From positions 1-63,275 of IMG/VR virus record IMGVR_UViG_3300027861_000023: a DNA stretch of 63,275 nucleotides; one strand, written 5' to 3'. Position numbers and translations under genes: made by a program. This document shows, piece by piece, positions 16,689 to 23,897 of the stretch (position 1 is its first letter; each line of letters opens with the position of its first letter). The notes under the pieces are model-generated. The model did no database searches, was not told where the DNA came from, and worked only from the letters and a program-made list of their open reading frames with translations. This DNA comes from a virus.

Positions 16689-17426
16689 TTATAAAGTTTG
16701 TCTGTGTATGTAATTTGATATGTCTTCGGTAGCTTGGTCACTAAAAAACTTATGGAATATTTCCATAGCTTCTTCTACCTTTCGCTGACCAGACTCTATA
16801 AAATCAGCAGAACACTCAAAAATCCCTAGCTTACCATTGCTTTTGTCTATTACGAAAAAAACCATTTGCTTACCAAAAAGTCTTTGGTATATATAAGCCT
16901 GGCTATCGTAGTTGTAAGTTTTAGCACTGTACATAAATTTGTCCATGTCTGAACTTGTCTTTATGTCTATTATAACATCACTCTCGTGGTTTATGATGTC
17001 TGCCTTTCCCTTCCAGTCTAATCCCATTATCTGCCCCACTGCTGGTACTTCAAACTCATTACCAGTTGCATATATATAATCGCACATTTCCATATTAGAT
17101 GTCATTATACTGCATAAATAATCTAGGTTTTCCTTCTCTTTAGTTAGGAGCATAATCTCTCCACTTGGACAAGCATCTTTATAAATTTTAGTACCTCTTG
17201 ATGATGCATCTATAATTTTAAAAGATTCTATTTTTTGTGGTTCTAACATTTTTGTATGGAAGTAGCTACCCTCAAGCATGGCTTTTGTTTTCTCTTGAGG
17301 AACTCTAAACTGAGTAGGATTTTTTAGTAGGTTATAAATATCAGAATTTGACATGAATTTCCTTCCAAATTGTCCGTAGTAATCATCGTCATTTTTAAGC
17401 CTTTCCAGGATCTCTTTATTTGCCAT
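16689..17426 (-). CDS. PD-(D/E)xK exonuclease, RecE / DUF3799-like
   Basis: This 245-residue protein carries the family pattern GSYFHTKMLEP (His57), GKAD (Asp143), DIKTS (Asp154, Lys156) and an aromatic/Gln helix YNYDSQAYIYQ. Such enzymes are 5'-3' double-strand exonucleases that make single strands for an annealing protein. The next gene upstream is an ERF annealing protein overlapping by 11 bases, the classic exonuclease-annealase pair. Confidence 0.85.
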   Translation of the reverse strand: MANKEILERLKNDDDYYGQFGRKFMSNSDIYNLLKNPTQFRVPQEKTKAMLEGSYFHTKMLEPQKIESFKIIDASSRGTKIYKDACPSGEIMLLTKEKENLDYLCSIMTSNMEMCDYIYATGNEFEVPAVGQIMGLDWKGKADIINHESDVIIDIKTSSDMDKFMYSAKTYNYDSQAYIYQRLFGKQMVFFVIDKSNGKLGIFECSADFIESGQRKVEEAMEIFHKFFSDQATEDISNYIHRQTL

Positions 17427-18048
17427 TTGAAACCTCTTTAGCTATTACTTTTTTGACGTTGGCTTTCATCTTGTACTTTGTGGTTAAAGTCTTAACGATA
17501 CTCTCCAATCCTTTTTCTTTATTTCTTCCTATGTAGCTTAAAACTTTGTCCCAGTTAGCATCTCCAATATCTAAATCAATATGGGTTGCTACATTCTTTG
17601 AACTTACAGATTTTGCTTTTGAAACATCTTCTGCTTTTTTGTTGATTTTAGATTCAGCTTTTACTTCATCGTTTTTATAAATATTCGCATCAACATCCTT
17701 ATCAGATAATAAGCCTAACATTGAAGACAAAGCATATCTTCTGTAGTAAGTAATACCAGCGCCAAATGATTGGTACTTATTCATTCCTTTCATGTCTATG
17801 TCTGGAATTTCAGCATTTCCTTGTATGCTTTCCCCAGTTTCTGTGTGAAATATGATAGTCGTAAGACCTCTGCCTTCAACTATTTGACTAAACCCAAGAT
17901 TACATTTTTTTAATAATGGTTTAATCTGTGCAACGATATGGTCAAAAGTAACATACTTGTAACCATATCCATCAGTATCTTTTAGTAATACTGGTGCTTC
18001 TTGCTGAAAGTCAGCAATAGCTTTGAGTAACTTAATTTTGTCTTTCAT
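17416..18048 (-). CDS. erf: ERF-family single-strand annealing protein
   Basis: This 210-residue protein shows the ERF core: an N-terminal helix, GYGYKYVTFDHIVAQIKPLL, TTIIFHTETGE, and the signature GAGITYYRRYALSSMLGL, followed by a Lys-rich, probably disordered linker and a short C-terminal domain. ERF proteins anneal complementary single strands and promote phage recombination and genome circularisation. Coupled to the downstream exonuclease gene by an 11-base overlap. Circularisation of terminally redundant DNA by this pair would fit the redundant contig ends. Confidence 0.88.
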   Translation of the reverse strand: MKDKIKLLKAIADFQQEAPVLLKDTDGYGYKYVTFDHIVAQIKPLLKKCNLGFSQIVEGRGLTTIIFHTETGESIQGNAEIPDIDMKGMNKYQSFGAGITYYRRYALSSMLGLLSDKDVDANIYKNDEVKAESKINKKAEDVSKAKSVSSKNVATHIDLDIGDANWDKVLSYIGRNKEKGLESIVKTLTTKYKMKANVKKVIAKEVSNGK

Positions 18049-18091
18049 GTGATTTAATTTAATTTAATTTTAAGTGATTATTTATTTATAT

Positions 18092-18352
18092 TTATAGGTG
18101 TTTTACTGCTAATAATAGCAATGTAGGTAAGAAAGTAAATACTGCATCCATTACGTTTGGTGTGCTAAATCTCATCTTTGCATCTACTATTTCTTTTAGT
18201 ATTGATACGAATATCATAAAACCAATAGCTTCCATTGTTGTACCCCATATTACTAATGGAGTTGCAATTATACTTCCGTAGAAGAAATGTAGTAATTTGT
18301 CATTTGGTATTAATGCCATTTCTAATAATATTCTTTTAATTATTTTTTTCAT
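18092..18352 (-). CDS. Small integral membrane protein, 86 aa
   Basis: Not firmly recognised. A basic N-terminus is followed by NDKLLHFFYG and a hydrophobic stretch (about 23-50), then a second hydrophobic C-terminal segment (about 71-86). The D-K-x-x-H-F pattern recalls DUF2279/VanZ-like small membrane proteins of Bacteroidota. It lies in the replication block rather than with the lysis genes, so it is not my first holin candidate. Confidence 0.6.
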   Translation of the reverse strand: MKKIIKRILLEMALIPNDKLLHFFYGSIIATPLVIWGTTMEAIGFMIFVSILKEIVDAKMRFSTPNVMDAVFTFLPTLLLLAVKHL

Positions 18353-18355
18353 AAT

Positions 18356-18754
18356 TTACAGTTTAGTGTTTGCTTCTAATTTGTAGGATGCATACTTTAA
18401 AAGTATTGCGCTCCTTTTATTTTTAAGTCTCTTTATATGCTTGTCGTTTTTTCTACTATTTACTTCAGACTTGATCCTTGCCTCAATAAGATTTAATTTA
18501 TGTAAGCAATTATCTATATTTACACGAAGACATCCAGTTTTCCATCCAAAATCAGTAAAGAGTTTATACTCTTTTTCATCGCATTCCTTGTAATAAGCGC
18601 CACCTTTACTCATGTTTAAGATTTCAATCTTGTCATTAAACTTTTGTATTTTAATGCCTTTTCTTATGAAACTTTTTCCTTGACGAGTATTTGTTACCAC
18701 TGGAGGGTAAGATGTGTTTAATGCTTCTGCAAATATTTGGTCTAAAGTATACAT
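18356..18754 (-). CDS. Hypothetical basic protein, 132 aa
   Basis: Not recognised. An N-terminal beta-rich part has a single CDEKEYK segment, and the C-terminal third is strongly basic and helical (KHIKRLKNKRSAILLKY). It directly abuts the DnaA-C-like gene (adjacent stop and start), so the two are likely expressed together. The basic helix suggests nucleic-acid contact, which is inference only. Confidence 0.6.
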   Translation of the reverse strand: MYTLDQIFAEALNTSYPPVVTNTRQGKSFIRKGIKIQKFNDKIEILNMSKGGAYYKECDEKEYKLFTDFGWKTGCLRVNIDNCLHKLNLIEARIKSEVNSRKNDKHIKRLKNKRSAILLKYASYKLEANTKL

Positions 18755-19063
18755 TTAGTTAGCTATAACATTTTCTTCCAAATGCTCTGTAGTTAATTGC
18801 TTGTAATCATAATCTGTAGCAACTAATTGACTAGCTTTTTTATACCCATAAGTGATAGTCGAGGCAGATGCCTTATATCCTTGTTCAGCTAAGCATTTCT
18901 TGATATATGAAACACTTATATTTCTCTCTACGCACAAGTAGTACAACATCCATCGTGATTGAACCACATCATGCTCTTTGTTTGTAGCAAACATTTCTTC
19001 TAATGTTAACCCAAACTTTTTAGCCATTGAAATGGCAAACTTTTTAAATAGTATTTTTTTCAT
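18755..19063 (-). CDS. DnaA domain IV-like helix-turn-helix protein
   Basis: The 102-residue protein resembles an isolated DnaA C-terminal domain: a helix (SRWMLYYLCVERNIS), then VSYIKKCLAEQGYKASASTITYGYKKA. In this the recognition helix carries the S-T-I-T-Y-x-Y in place of the usual H-T-T-V signature. No ATPase domain is present. In DnaA this domain reads origin boxes. Here it may bind the phage iterons or act as a regulator competing at host DnaA boxes. Family resemblance is moderate; function is inferred. Confidence 0.65.
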   Translation of the reverse strand: MKKILFKKFAISMAKKFGLTLEEMFATNKEHDVVQSRWMLYYLCVERNISVSYIKKCLAEQGYKASASTITYGYKKASQLVATDYDYKQLTTEHLEENVIAN

Positions 19064-19181
19064 TTTTATCTTGATTTAATTTACCATCATAATCTGATGA
19101 ACTAGTTTGATTCCACTTTATTTTAATTGCAGTAGAATCTGTTGTCCATTTTACCTTGCAATTTTGATTTGATTTATACAT
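19044..19181 (-). CDS. Possible 45-aa hypothetical protein
   Basis: An ATG at 19181 opens a 45-codon frame overlapping the start of the DnaA-C-like gene by 20 bases. The protein is polar, beta-strand-like at first (CKVKWTTDSTAIKIKW) and Lys/Asn/Asp-rich at the end. It starts 20 bases after a hairpin terminator, in the position expected for the first gene of a new transcript. No family recognised, and it could be non-coding. Confidence 0.4.
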   Translation of the reverse strand: MYKSNQNCKVKWTTDSTAIKIKWNQTSSSDYDGKLNQDKNEKNTI

Positions 19182-19201
19182 TACGTTAATATTTTTGCCA
19201 C

Positions 19202-19226
19202 AAAAACCCCCATCGTTAAATGGAGG
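19202..19226 (-). terminator. Hairpin terminator, minus strand
   Basis: On the minus strand CCTCCAT, loop TTAACG and ATGGGGG are followed by TTTTTGTGG. It belongs to a set of similar minus-strand hairpins in this block. The surrounding gap 19182-19324 otherwise shows only AT-rich sequence. Confidence 0.75.
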
Positions 19227-19324
19227 CTAATGCTTGAATCAACTACAATTCACCTTAAACTATTTTACTATACCTATATTATAACTATACTGTAAATATA
19301 ACACAATTAGACTAATAATCAACA

Positions 19325-19957
19325 TTATTCTTGGTTTCTTTTATTATATAATTCATTCACTTCTTTTAAGAAAATAACAACTTCTTTTAAATCTTTTTCC
19401 TTTGCGTAACTATGGTTTTCTTTTAATTCCTCCAGGATCTCATCGTAATTATCTTCTCCCTCATAATTGTAGCCTATGTTCTCAATCCAATTACCAACAT
19501 CACCTATATATCTATATTCATGAGCAGTCATTTCATCGTGAGATTTAGTTTCACTTCCATCTATCATAATAATTCCAGCAAAATCACAACCACCTTCTTC
19601 ATACTCCATTTCAGCAGTTAGACCATATAATTCGCATATCCTTTCAATTAAAGTGATTGGGGGAGACCATGCTGAATCTCCATTGATTGTAAAATTGCAC
19701 TGCCCAGACTTGGCATCAATATTTTTATTGTCAATATCAAATTCAAACCATTTTGTACCATACACATAGTAGGGATTATGTTTATGTCGCTTACTAAATA
19801 TTTCTGGAGTATCCCCAATCTCTCCTATGTTTAAAACATAGTCTCCCCATTCCGTAAAATATTTGGTCTGTTTGTAATTGTTTAACTTTTTTTCTAATAA
19901 TTCCATTTTTTCGGTTTCTCCAGTAAGAGAAATCCAATTCCAACAATGATTTGCCAT
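19325..19957 (-). CDS. Api92-like ferredoxin-fold phage protein (DUF1281-type)
   Basis: This 210-residue protein starts with MANHCWNWISLTG and contains AWSPP, then EYEEGGCDFAG with a following DG, the recognised pattern of Api92-like/DUF1281 proteins of phages and conjugative elements. The biochemical role of the family is not known to me. Members sit in early accessory regions, as here. It follows a tRNA-like hairpin and ends before a 140-base gap with a terminator, so it is probably its own transcript or the end of one. Overall composition is acidic. Confidence 0.75.
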   Translation of the reverse strand: MANHCWNWISLTGETEKMELLEKKLNNYKQTKYFTEWGDYVLNIGEIGDTPEIFSKRHKHNPYYVYGTKWFEFDIDNKNIDAKSGQCNFTINGDSAWSPPITLIERICELYGLTAEMEYEEGGCDFAGIIMIDGSETKSHDEMTAHEYRYIGDVGNWIENIGYNYEGEDNYDEILEELKENHSYAKEKDLKEVVIFLKEVNELYNKRNQE

Positions 19958-19990
19958 TTGATTTTATTTTAGTTATTTGACTTATGTCGT

Positions 19991-20030
19991 GAATAGGGGA
20001 GAATCGAACTCCCCAAGCACCATGCTATTC
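19991..20030 (-). other. tRNA T-arm/acceptor-like hairpin
   Basis: On the minus strand GAATA(G)...GGGGAG-TTCGATT-CTCCCC-TATTC forms a 6-bp stem with a seven-base loop matching the TpsiC consensus (G-TTCGATT-C). A second outer stem GAATA/TATTC encloses an 11-base insertion. D and anticodon arms are absent, so this is not a functional tRNA. It overlaps the stop codon of the upstream gene. Confidence 0.4.
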
Positions 20031-20651
20031 TTTAATCTTTAATTTATACTCATTAAGCGCTATGTAATCTATCGCCTCGTATACGGCTTCGCATACGTTA
20101 TCTGATTCAAGAGATTCGTTTAGTATCTTTAAAGCAATATCATCTTCACATTCAATTCCTTGTTGTATGTCATCAATATGCCACAAGCTACCCACTGCAT
20201 AACCATTGTCGTTAAGGTACTTTAAAGCTTCTTCCTTCCTTTTATTCTTGGTTTGTACTTGGATAAATTCTACTACTGCTTTGTAGGTGGTATCAATTTT
20301 ACTGCCTATTGTTTCTATATGAAATAACTCTTTTATAGAATGGTCAGTATTGTGCTTTACGTAACATCTACTTTCAGCGATTATAAATTCATATCCAAAG
20401 TTTTCTATCTTCTCCACTACAGGCATCAGCCAATCCCAGGATGTGTGGTACTTTAAATCTACAACATAATTTATTCTTGATTCATTGTTTGATATAGGAA
20501 AAGTTACTCTGTATCCATCTTCAGATAATTTACCCATAAATTCTGCTATTAATTTATTAGCATCAACGTGATGCATTCTTCCATTTTCCTTTGCCCATAA
20601 CTTTCTGTTGATGGCTTGTTGCTCTAATATTACTTTTTTTGTTTTTGTCAT
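20025..20651 (-). CDS. Hypothetical protein, 208 aa
   Basis: Not recognised. I place the start at the ATG at 20651 (MTKTKKVILEQQ) because a longer frame would run into the upstream gene, and an A/T-rich leader lies just before it. Two parts are visible: a mixed alpha/beta segment (about 35-140) and a C-terminal helical part with acidic runs (ECEDDIALKILNESLES). No Cys pairs of note and no membrane segment. Confidence 0.6.
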   Translation of the reverse strand: MTKTKKVILEQQAINRKLWAKENGRMHHVDANKLIAEFMGKLSEDGYRVTFPISNNESRINYVVDLKYHTSWDWLMPVVEKIENFGYEFIIAESRCYVKHNTDHSIKELFHIETIGSKIDTTYKAVVEFIQVQTKNKRKEEALKYLNDNGYAVGSLWHIDDIQQGIECEDDIALKILNESLESDNVCEAVYEAIDYIALNEYKLKIKE

Positions 20652-20674
20652 TATAATTTGGTTTTTTATATTGA

Positions 20675-20911
20675 TTAATAATCTTCTTGTGGATAAATAT
20701 CCTCCCAACCATCTACTGAATTGGGATGGGCATATACTCTGCTCTCCTTTGGTTTTTGTTGCTCATACTCCATAACCCAAAAGTCTTGACCATCTTGTCC
20801 CCAACGCTCTATGCACTCATCGGCTTCTTTCTGTGCTTCTGCAAAGGTTTTAAATCCATCCTCTTGGTCTATTGAATGACCGAATCTGTCTACTGTTACT
20901 ACTTTGTACAT
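20675..20911 (-). CDS. Hypothetical acidic protein, 78 aa
   Basis: Not recognised. Begins YKVVTVDRFGHS, followed by a helix (FAEAQKEADECIERW) and FWVMEYEQQ. This layout (short beta strand, helix, beta strand) resembles small 'single-strand plus helix' phage accessory proteins. Very acidic, so DNA-mimic or protein-binding roles are conceivable but unsupported. Confidence 0.6.
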   Translation of the reverse strand: MYKVVTVDRFGHSIDQEDGFKTFAEAQKEADECIERWGQDGQDFWVMEYEQQKPKESRVYAHPNSVDGWEDIYPQEDY

Positions 20912-20914
20912 ATT

Positions 20915-21031
20915 TTAAATATTAAAGATTAAACTTGTTAATTTGTTCGAAGTGATATCTTCGTTTAATTGATATAGTAATTTCTCAGTTACCTTTGTTT
21001 TTTCTATTATTAATTTACTGTTGAATTTCAT
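20915..21031 (-). CDS. Small hypothetical protein, 38 aa
   Basis: An ATG at 21031 overlaps the upstream stop by 4 bases (ATGA), then a 38-codon frame ends 4 bases before the next gene. The Lys/Leu/Ile-rich helix (SKLIIEKTKVTEKLLYQL) looks protein-like. Support comes from spacing and coupling only; no family. Confidence 0.5.
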   Translation of the reverse strand: MKFNSKLIIEKTKVTEKLLYQLNEDITSNKLTSLIFNI

Positions 21032-21180
21032 AATATATCCAAGTTTTCTCTTATTAATAAAATTGCCTCTTCATCAGTTAACTCTCCATCTAATATTTCC
21101 TCTATAGTATAATAATTATTATTATAATATATATTATGAAGTGACTTGTATGTGTCTGAGTATTGTATGTATCTATTCAT
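21028..21180 (-). CDS. Small hypothetical protein, 50 aa
   Basis: A Tyr/Asn-rich N-terminal half is followed by an acidic helix (EEILDGELTDEEAILLIREN). The start overlaps the upstream gene by 8 bases and the stop overlaps the next start by 4, which supports coding in a tightly packed operon. No family recognised. Confidence 0.55.
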   Translation of the reverse strand: MNRYIQYSDTYKSLHNIYYNNNYYTIEEILDGELTDEEAILLIRENLDIL

Positions 21181-21397
21181 GTTTTCTGCATATATTAATT
21201 ATTTCACTTATTGTATATTCTTCAGCTTGGTATTCTATCTCTTTATTGTCAAGTTGTAAATTCATGCCATTTTCAAACTCTATAAATAAACCTTGACCAA
21301 AAACGCCTTCATTATCGCCAACAAATACTCTTTTTATTTTGCCCATTTCAGACCTAAAGGATTCTATCCTTTTTTCTGCATATATTAATTTACTCAT
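21173..21397 (-). CDS. Small hypothetical protein, 74 aa
   Basis: Not recognised. Mostly beta-strand in appearance (VFVGDNEGVFGQGLFIEFENG) with acidic ends. The start overlaps the upstream 53-aa gene by 4 bases (ATGA), consistent with translational coupling. Confidence 0.55.
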   Translation of the reverse strand: MSKLIYAEKRIESFRSEMGKIKRVFVGDNEGVFGQGLFIEFENGMNLQLDNKEIEYQAEEYTISEIINICRKHE

Positions 21398-21555
21398 AAT
21401 CTTAATCTTATATTATAATCATTAGCTACTTTCTTTAATAGTATCTCTACATAATACTTCTTGTCTGTTGTCATTTCTTCAACGAATCCGTTGACATGGA
21501 GATAGTCTATTGCCTCCATGCATTCTTTCTTTGTTACTCTGTTTAAGTTTTGCAT
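21394..21555 (-). CDS. Small hypothetical protein, 53 aa
   Basis: An ATG at 21555 starts a 53-codon frame, two bases after the 128-aa gene. It reads as a mini helical domain (KKECMEAIDYLHVNGFVEE, then KKYYVEILLKKVANDYN). That pattern resembles a small winged-helix or HTH fragment, but I cannot name it. Overlaps its downstream neighbour by 4 bases. Confidence 0.55.
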   Translation of the reverse strand: MQNLNRVTKKECMEAIDYLHVNGFVEEMTTDKKYYVEILLKKVANDYNIRLRL

Positions 21556-21557
21556 TG

Positions 21558-21944
21558 TTAATCTTCGTGTTTGGTTAATATTTCTGATTCTATAAAATCC
21601 ATCAATGACTGATTGTATTCAAGCAAATTGAAAAGATTGGTAGTGGTAGTCTTGTTACCTTCTGAAAGGTATATTGATTGTATTTCAACTTCGGGAGCAT
21701 CTCCAATATAGTCATTTGTTCTTGGCACACCTTCGTGATAATTGTAGTGTATTATCAGCTTTGAATTTTCATACTCCAATTCAATTTCATGAATAGGTGT
21801 GACATCTACTTTTTTGTTTTGGAAAATAAAGTTTTGTAGCAAATCTTCAAGCATTTGCGTTTGGTATGGAGTAATATCCCCATGTTTTAAGTTGTGGTCA
21901 TCACATATTGCTGACCAGTCAATGTAATCTAAAAGTTTTGACAT
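21558..21944 (-). CDS. Hypothetical acidic protein, 128 aa
   Basis: Not recognised. The N-terminal part is helical (YIDWSAICDDHNLKHGDITPYQ), the middle beta-rich (VTPIHEIELEYENSKLIIHYNYHE) and the C-terminus helical and acidic. First gene after a strong hairpin, so likely the head of a small transcript or read-through unit. Confidence 0.6.
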   Translation of the reverse strand: MSKLLDYIDWSAICDDHNLKHGDITPYQTQMLEDLLQNFIFQNKKVDVTPIHEIELEYENSKLIIHYNYHEGVPRTNDYIGDAPEVEIQSIYLSEGNKTTTTNLFNLLEYNQSLMDFIESEILTKHED

Positions 21945-21984
21945 TGTAGTTAATTTAAGTTATGGCAGTATTGCCTTGTACCAC

Positions 21985-22015
21985 AAAATCCTCGCACATT
22001 TCTGTGCAAGGTTTT
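21985..22015. terminator. Bidirectional hairpin terminator
   Basis: On the minus strand CCTTGCACA, a GAAA tetraloop and TGTGCGAGG are followed by a bulged A and TTTT. The flanking A4/T4 extend the stem. It separates the 144-aa and 128-aa genes. Confidence 0.75.
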
Positions 22016-22044
22016 TATGTAAAACAAGAGATCTCTTTATGTCT

Positions 22045-22479
22045 CTAAATCAGCTTTCCGTTTTCATCGAATTCCCACTGGTTAATAACGCAATGCTCGT
22101 ACAATCCTTCATCAGAATATATGTAACTGGTCTCTTCGTGCAAATCTTTAAGTATCTGTGATGGATTATTCTTTTGCACTGCCCTAGTTACAATGTAATC
22201 TGACCATACGCCAGTTAAATCCATGTCTTGCTCATGAATCTCTTGTAAAGCCAGTTTATCATAGTCATTAAAAGTAATATACTCTCCTCTACATGGCACT
22301 TGGCTTATACTAAAACTGTTTGTTCCTCCAATCGCACTGGTTAATGCTTTAATGCTATTAATGATGTCATCTACAGAATCTTGATTTAAATCGTGCATAT
22401 TGTCTCTAATCCAGTCATAACATAAAACTGGATTAGGATGTTCTTCTATCGTATAAATTTTGGTTTCTACTACTCTCAT
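22045..22479 (-). CDS. Hypothetical protein, 144 aa
   Basis: Not recognised. The N-terminal half is helical with NMHDLNQDSVDDIINSIKAL. The middle has SQVPCRGEYITFNDYDK and the segment GVWSDYIVTRAVQ. The acidic C-terminus ends in QWEFDENGKLI. It starts 4 bases inside the end of the upstream gene (ATGA) and is followed by a terminator. Confidence 0.6.
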   Translation of the reverse strand: MRVVETKIYTIEEHPNPVLCYDWIRDNMHDLNQDSVDDIINSIKALTSAIGGTNSFSISQVPCRGEYITFNDYDKLALQEIHEQDMDLTGVWSDYIVTRAVQKNNPSQILKDLHEETSYIYSDEGLYEHCVINQWEFDENGKLI

Positions 22480-22685
22480 GATTTACTGGTTTTAAATGAT
22501 TCAAAATAAAGGATTAAATAATTTCTAGCTTGTGAAGATTTCATGTCGAATTCCTCCTGGATGTATGGCACTGCGCCAAGCATATTTGTCTTTCCTGATA
22601 ATCGTAATTCCTCACAGAAAGCCATCACATCAGCTATCTCTTTTGTCAATTCTTCATAATATTTTAATTTTTCGCTATTTTTCAT
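22476..22685 (-). CDS. Small hypothetical protein, 69 aa
   Basis: Not recognised. Wholly helical in appearance (YYEELTKEIADVMAFCEELR, then YIQEEFDMKSSQARNYLILYF). The second part resembles a helix-turn-helix segment. Four-base overlaps at both ends point to co-translation with its neighbours. Confidence 0.55.
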   Translation of the reverse strand: MKNSEKLKYYEELTKEIADVMAFCEELRLSGKTNMLGAVPYIQEEFDMKSSQARNYLILYFESFKTSKS

Positions 22686-22909
22686 AATTCTGCTATTTTG
22701 TTTTTTGTTATTAATACCATTCCGTTTTTACCTTTCCATTTGTCCATGATTATTTCGTTTGCTCCAGTGTTTATAAATTCTAGTTTTAAAAACATTGCAA
22801 TACCTAATGCTCTGTTCATAGCAAAATCATAAACGCTAGTAGTGTTTAATAATGCTCCGTTTACAAATATTCTGTATATATCTGTACCTTCTTGTGGATG
22901 TTTTGTCAT
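22682..22909 (-). CDS. Small hypothetical protein, 75 aa
   Basis: Not recognised. I start it at the ATG at 22909 (MTKHPQEG), because a longer frame would extend 37 bases into the upstream gene. It looks alpha/beta (YRIFVNGALLNTTS, then FAMNRALGIAMFLKLEFI). Its stop overlaps the next start by 4 bases. Confidence 0.55.
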   Translation of the reverse strand: MTKHPQEGTDIYRIFVNGALLNTTSVYDFAMNRALGIAMFLKLEFINTGANEIIMDKWKGKNGMVLITKNKIAEL

Positions 22910-22920
22910 TTTTAGTTGTT

Positions 22921-23109
22921 TTAAGAGATTATAAATTCTTTTTGGTAGTATTTCCATGCATCTAACATTGTATGCATTCTGTTGCGATATAACGCATCTT
23001 GTGATGACCAGTAACTGGAATCATCTGTTTCAATTTTAATAACATTATCAGACATCATCCAGTTTAGGAATTGTTGATGTTGTAACTGCAATAAATTTAA
23101 TTTTGACAT
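22921..23109 (-). CDS. Small hypothetical protein, 62 aa
   Basis: Not recognised. The frame is open for 24 more codons upstream, but those codons lie inside a strong hairpin terminator (23143-23177). I therefore place the start at the ATG at 23109 (MSKLNLLQLQ). It is Gln/Asn/Trp-rich and helical. Confidence 0.5.
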   Translation of the reverse strand: MSKLNLLQLQHQQFLNWMMSDNVIKIETDDSSYWSSQDALYRNRMHTMLDAWKYYQKEFIIS

Positions 23110-23142
23110 AAGTATTTGATTTAAATTAGTAATTGATTTTAC

Positions 23143-23177
23143 CCAAAAATCCCACATATCTCTATGTAGGTTTTTGG
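23143..23177. terminator. Bidirectional hairpin terminator
   Basis: On the minus strand CCTACATA, a GAGA tetraloop and TATGTGGG are followed by a bulged A and TTTTTGG. The upstream CCAAAAA extends the stem to about 15 bp. Same design as the hairpin at 21985-22015. Confidence 0.75.
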
Positions 23178-23197
23178 TCAAAATTCACTTTCAAAGA

Positions 23198-23623
23198 TCA
23201 GCTACATCTGTAGCTATAATTCTTAGAAATCCAATCACATAAAACATCTTTATTTCTATCATCTAAATCCATGAAGAAGGTTAAAAAGTTAGCAGTTCCA
23301 CCATGTCCATTTCTTGAGCATAGGTTTCGCCATTTGTCGGATAAATGCTTGTGCATATTGGTATCTTTATCCCATACAGATTTCATCCAGTCATGATGAA
23401 AATTGTTTGCGAAATACATGAAATTTACGATATCAAAATTTCTGTTTTCAGATGGAATTAATTTCATGTCATGTACTACAATTTCATTTGTGTTATACTC
23501 ATTCATTAATTGCTCTGCCTGGAACATACTATCTACATTATCGTAAGTTGTAATTAATCCTCCATTACCAGCATACATTTTTAATGTACCATCGTTTTCT
23601 AATTTGTAATCTGTTGCTTTCAT
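23198..23623 (-). CDS. Hypothetical protein, 141 aa
   Basis: Not recognised. An N-terminal beta hairpin (YKLENDGTLKMYAGNGGLI) is followed by YDNVDSMFQAEQLMNEY and a helical C-terminal part rich in Trp/Asp/His (HDWMKSVWDKDTNMHKHL, ending in DWISKNYSYRCS). Coupled by a 4-base overlap to the 58-aa gene upstream and closed by a terminator just after the stop. Confidence 0.6.
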   Translation of the reverse strand: MKATDYKLENDGTLKMYAGNGGLITTYDNVDSMFQAEQLMNEYNTNEIVVHDMKLIPSENRNFDIVNFMYFANNFHHDWMKSVWDKDTNMHKHLSDKWRNLCSRNGHGGTANFLTFFMDLDDRNKDVLCDWISKNYSYRCS

Positions 23624-23796
23624 CTTTTTTCTGTTTTTAAATTAAACTTTTTTAATACTGATTTAAACCAAGTATTTTGCTCATGCGCATTATACTCTTC
23701 TTCTGTTAATACTTCTACTCTAACTGCATCTGAATTTGCTACTGGTAGTAAAAGTATATGCAATCCATTTAGATACTTATACGTTATATTTCTCAT
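23620..23796 (-). CDS. Small hypothetical protein, 58 aa
   Basis: An ATG at 23796 starts a 58-codon frame whose TGA overlaps the next ATG. The N-terminus is hydrophobic (YLNGLHILLLPVANS) and the C-terminus basic (KSVLKKFNLKTEKR). No family recognised; spacing and coupling are the support. Confidence 0.5.
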   Translation of the reverse strand: MRNITYKYLNGLHILLLPVANSDAVRVEVLTEEEYNAHEQNTWFKSVLKKFNLKTEKR

Positions 23797-23813
23797 TATA
23801 AATTGTAGTTTAT

Positions 23814-23834
23814 GTAACTGGTTAATCCAGTTAC
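23814..23834. other. Perfect 8-bp hairpin in the leader of the 58-aa gene
   Basis: GTAACTGG and CCAGTTAC flank a five-base loop. No T-run follows it in the minus direction. It lies 17 bases before the 58-aa gene start, so a leader RNA structure or operator is possible. The gap 23797-23897 shows no gene longer than 8 codons. Confidence 0.5.
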
Positions 23835-23897
23835 TGGTTAATATCCCTATATCATCTCGACATTAGGATTTCATGCATAAAGCAATCATCAGTTAAC

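Noticed and set aside
19181-19189. Extra iteron copy TTACGTTAA near 19.2 kb
   Set aside because: A single 9-mer is expected to occur by chance about once in AT-rich DNA of this length.
19991-20030. Functional tRNA gene
   Set aside because: Only the T-arm and a short outer stem are present; no D arm or anticodon arm in the upstream 60 bases.
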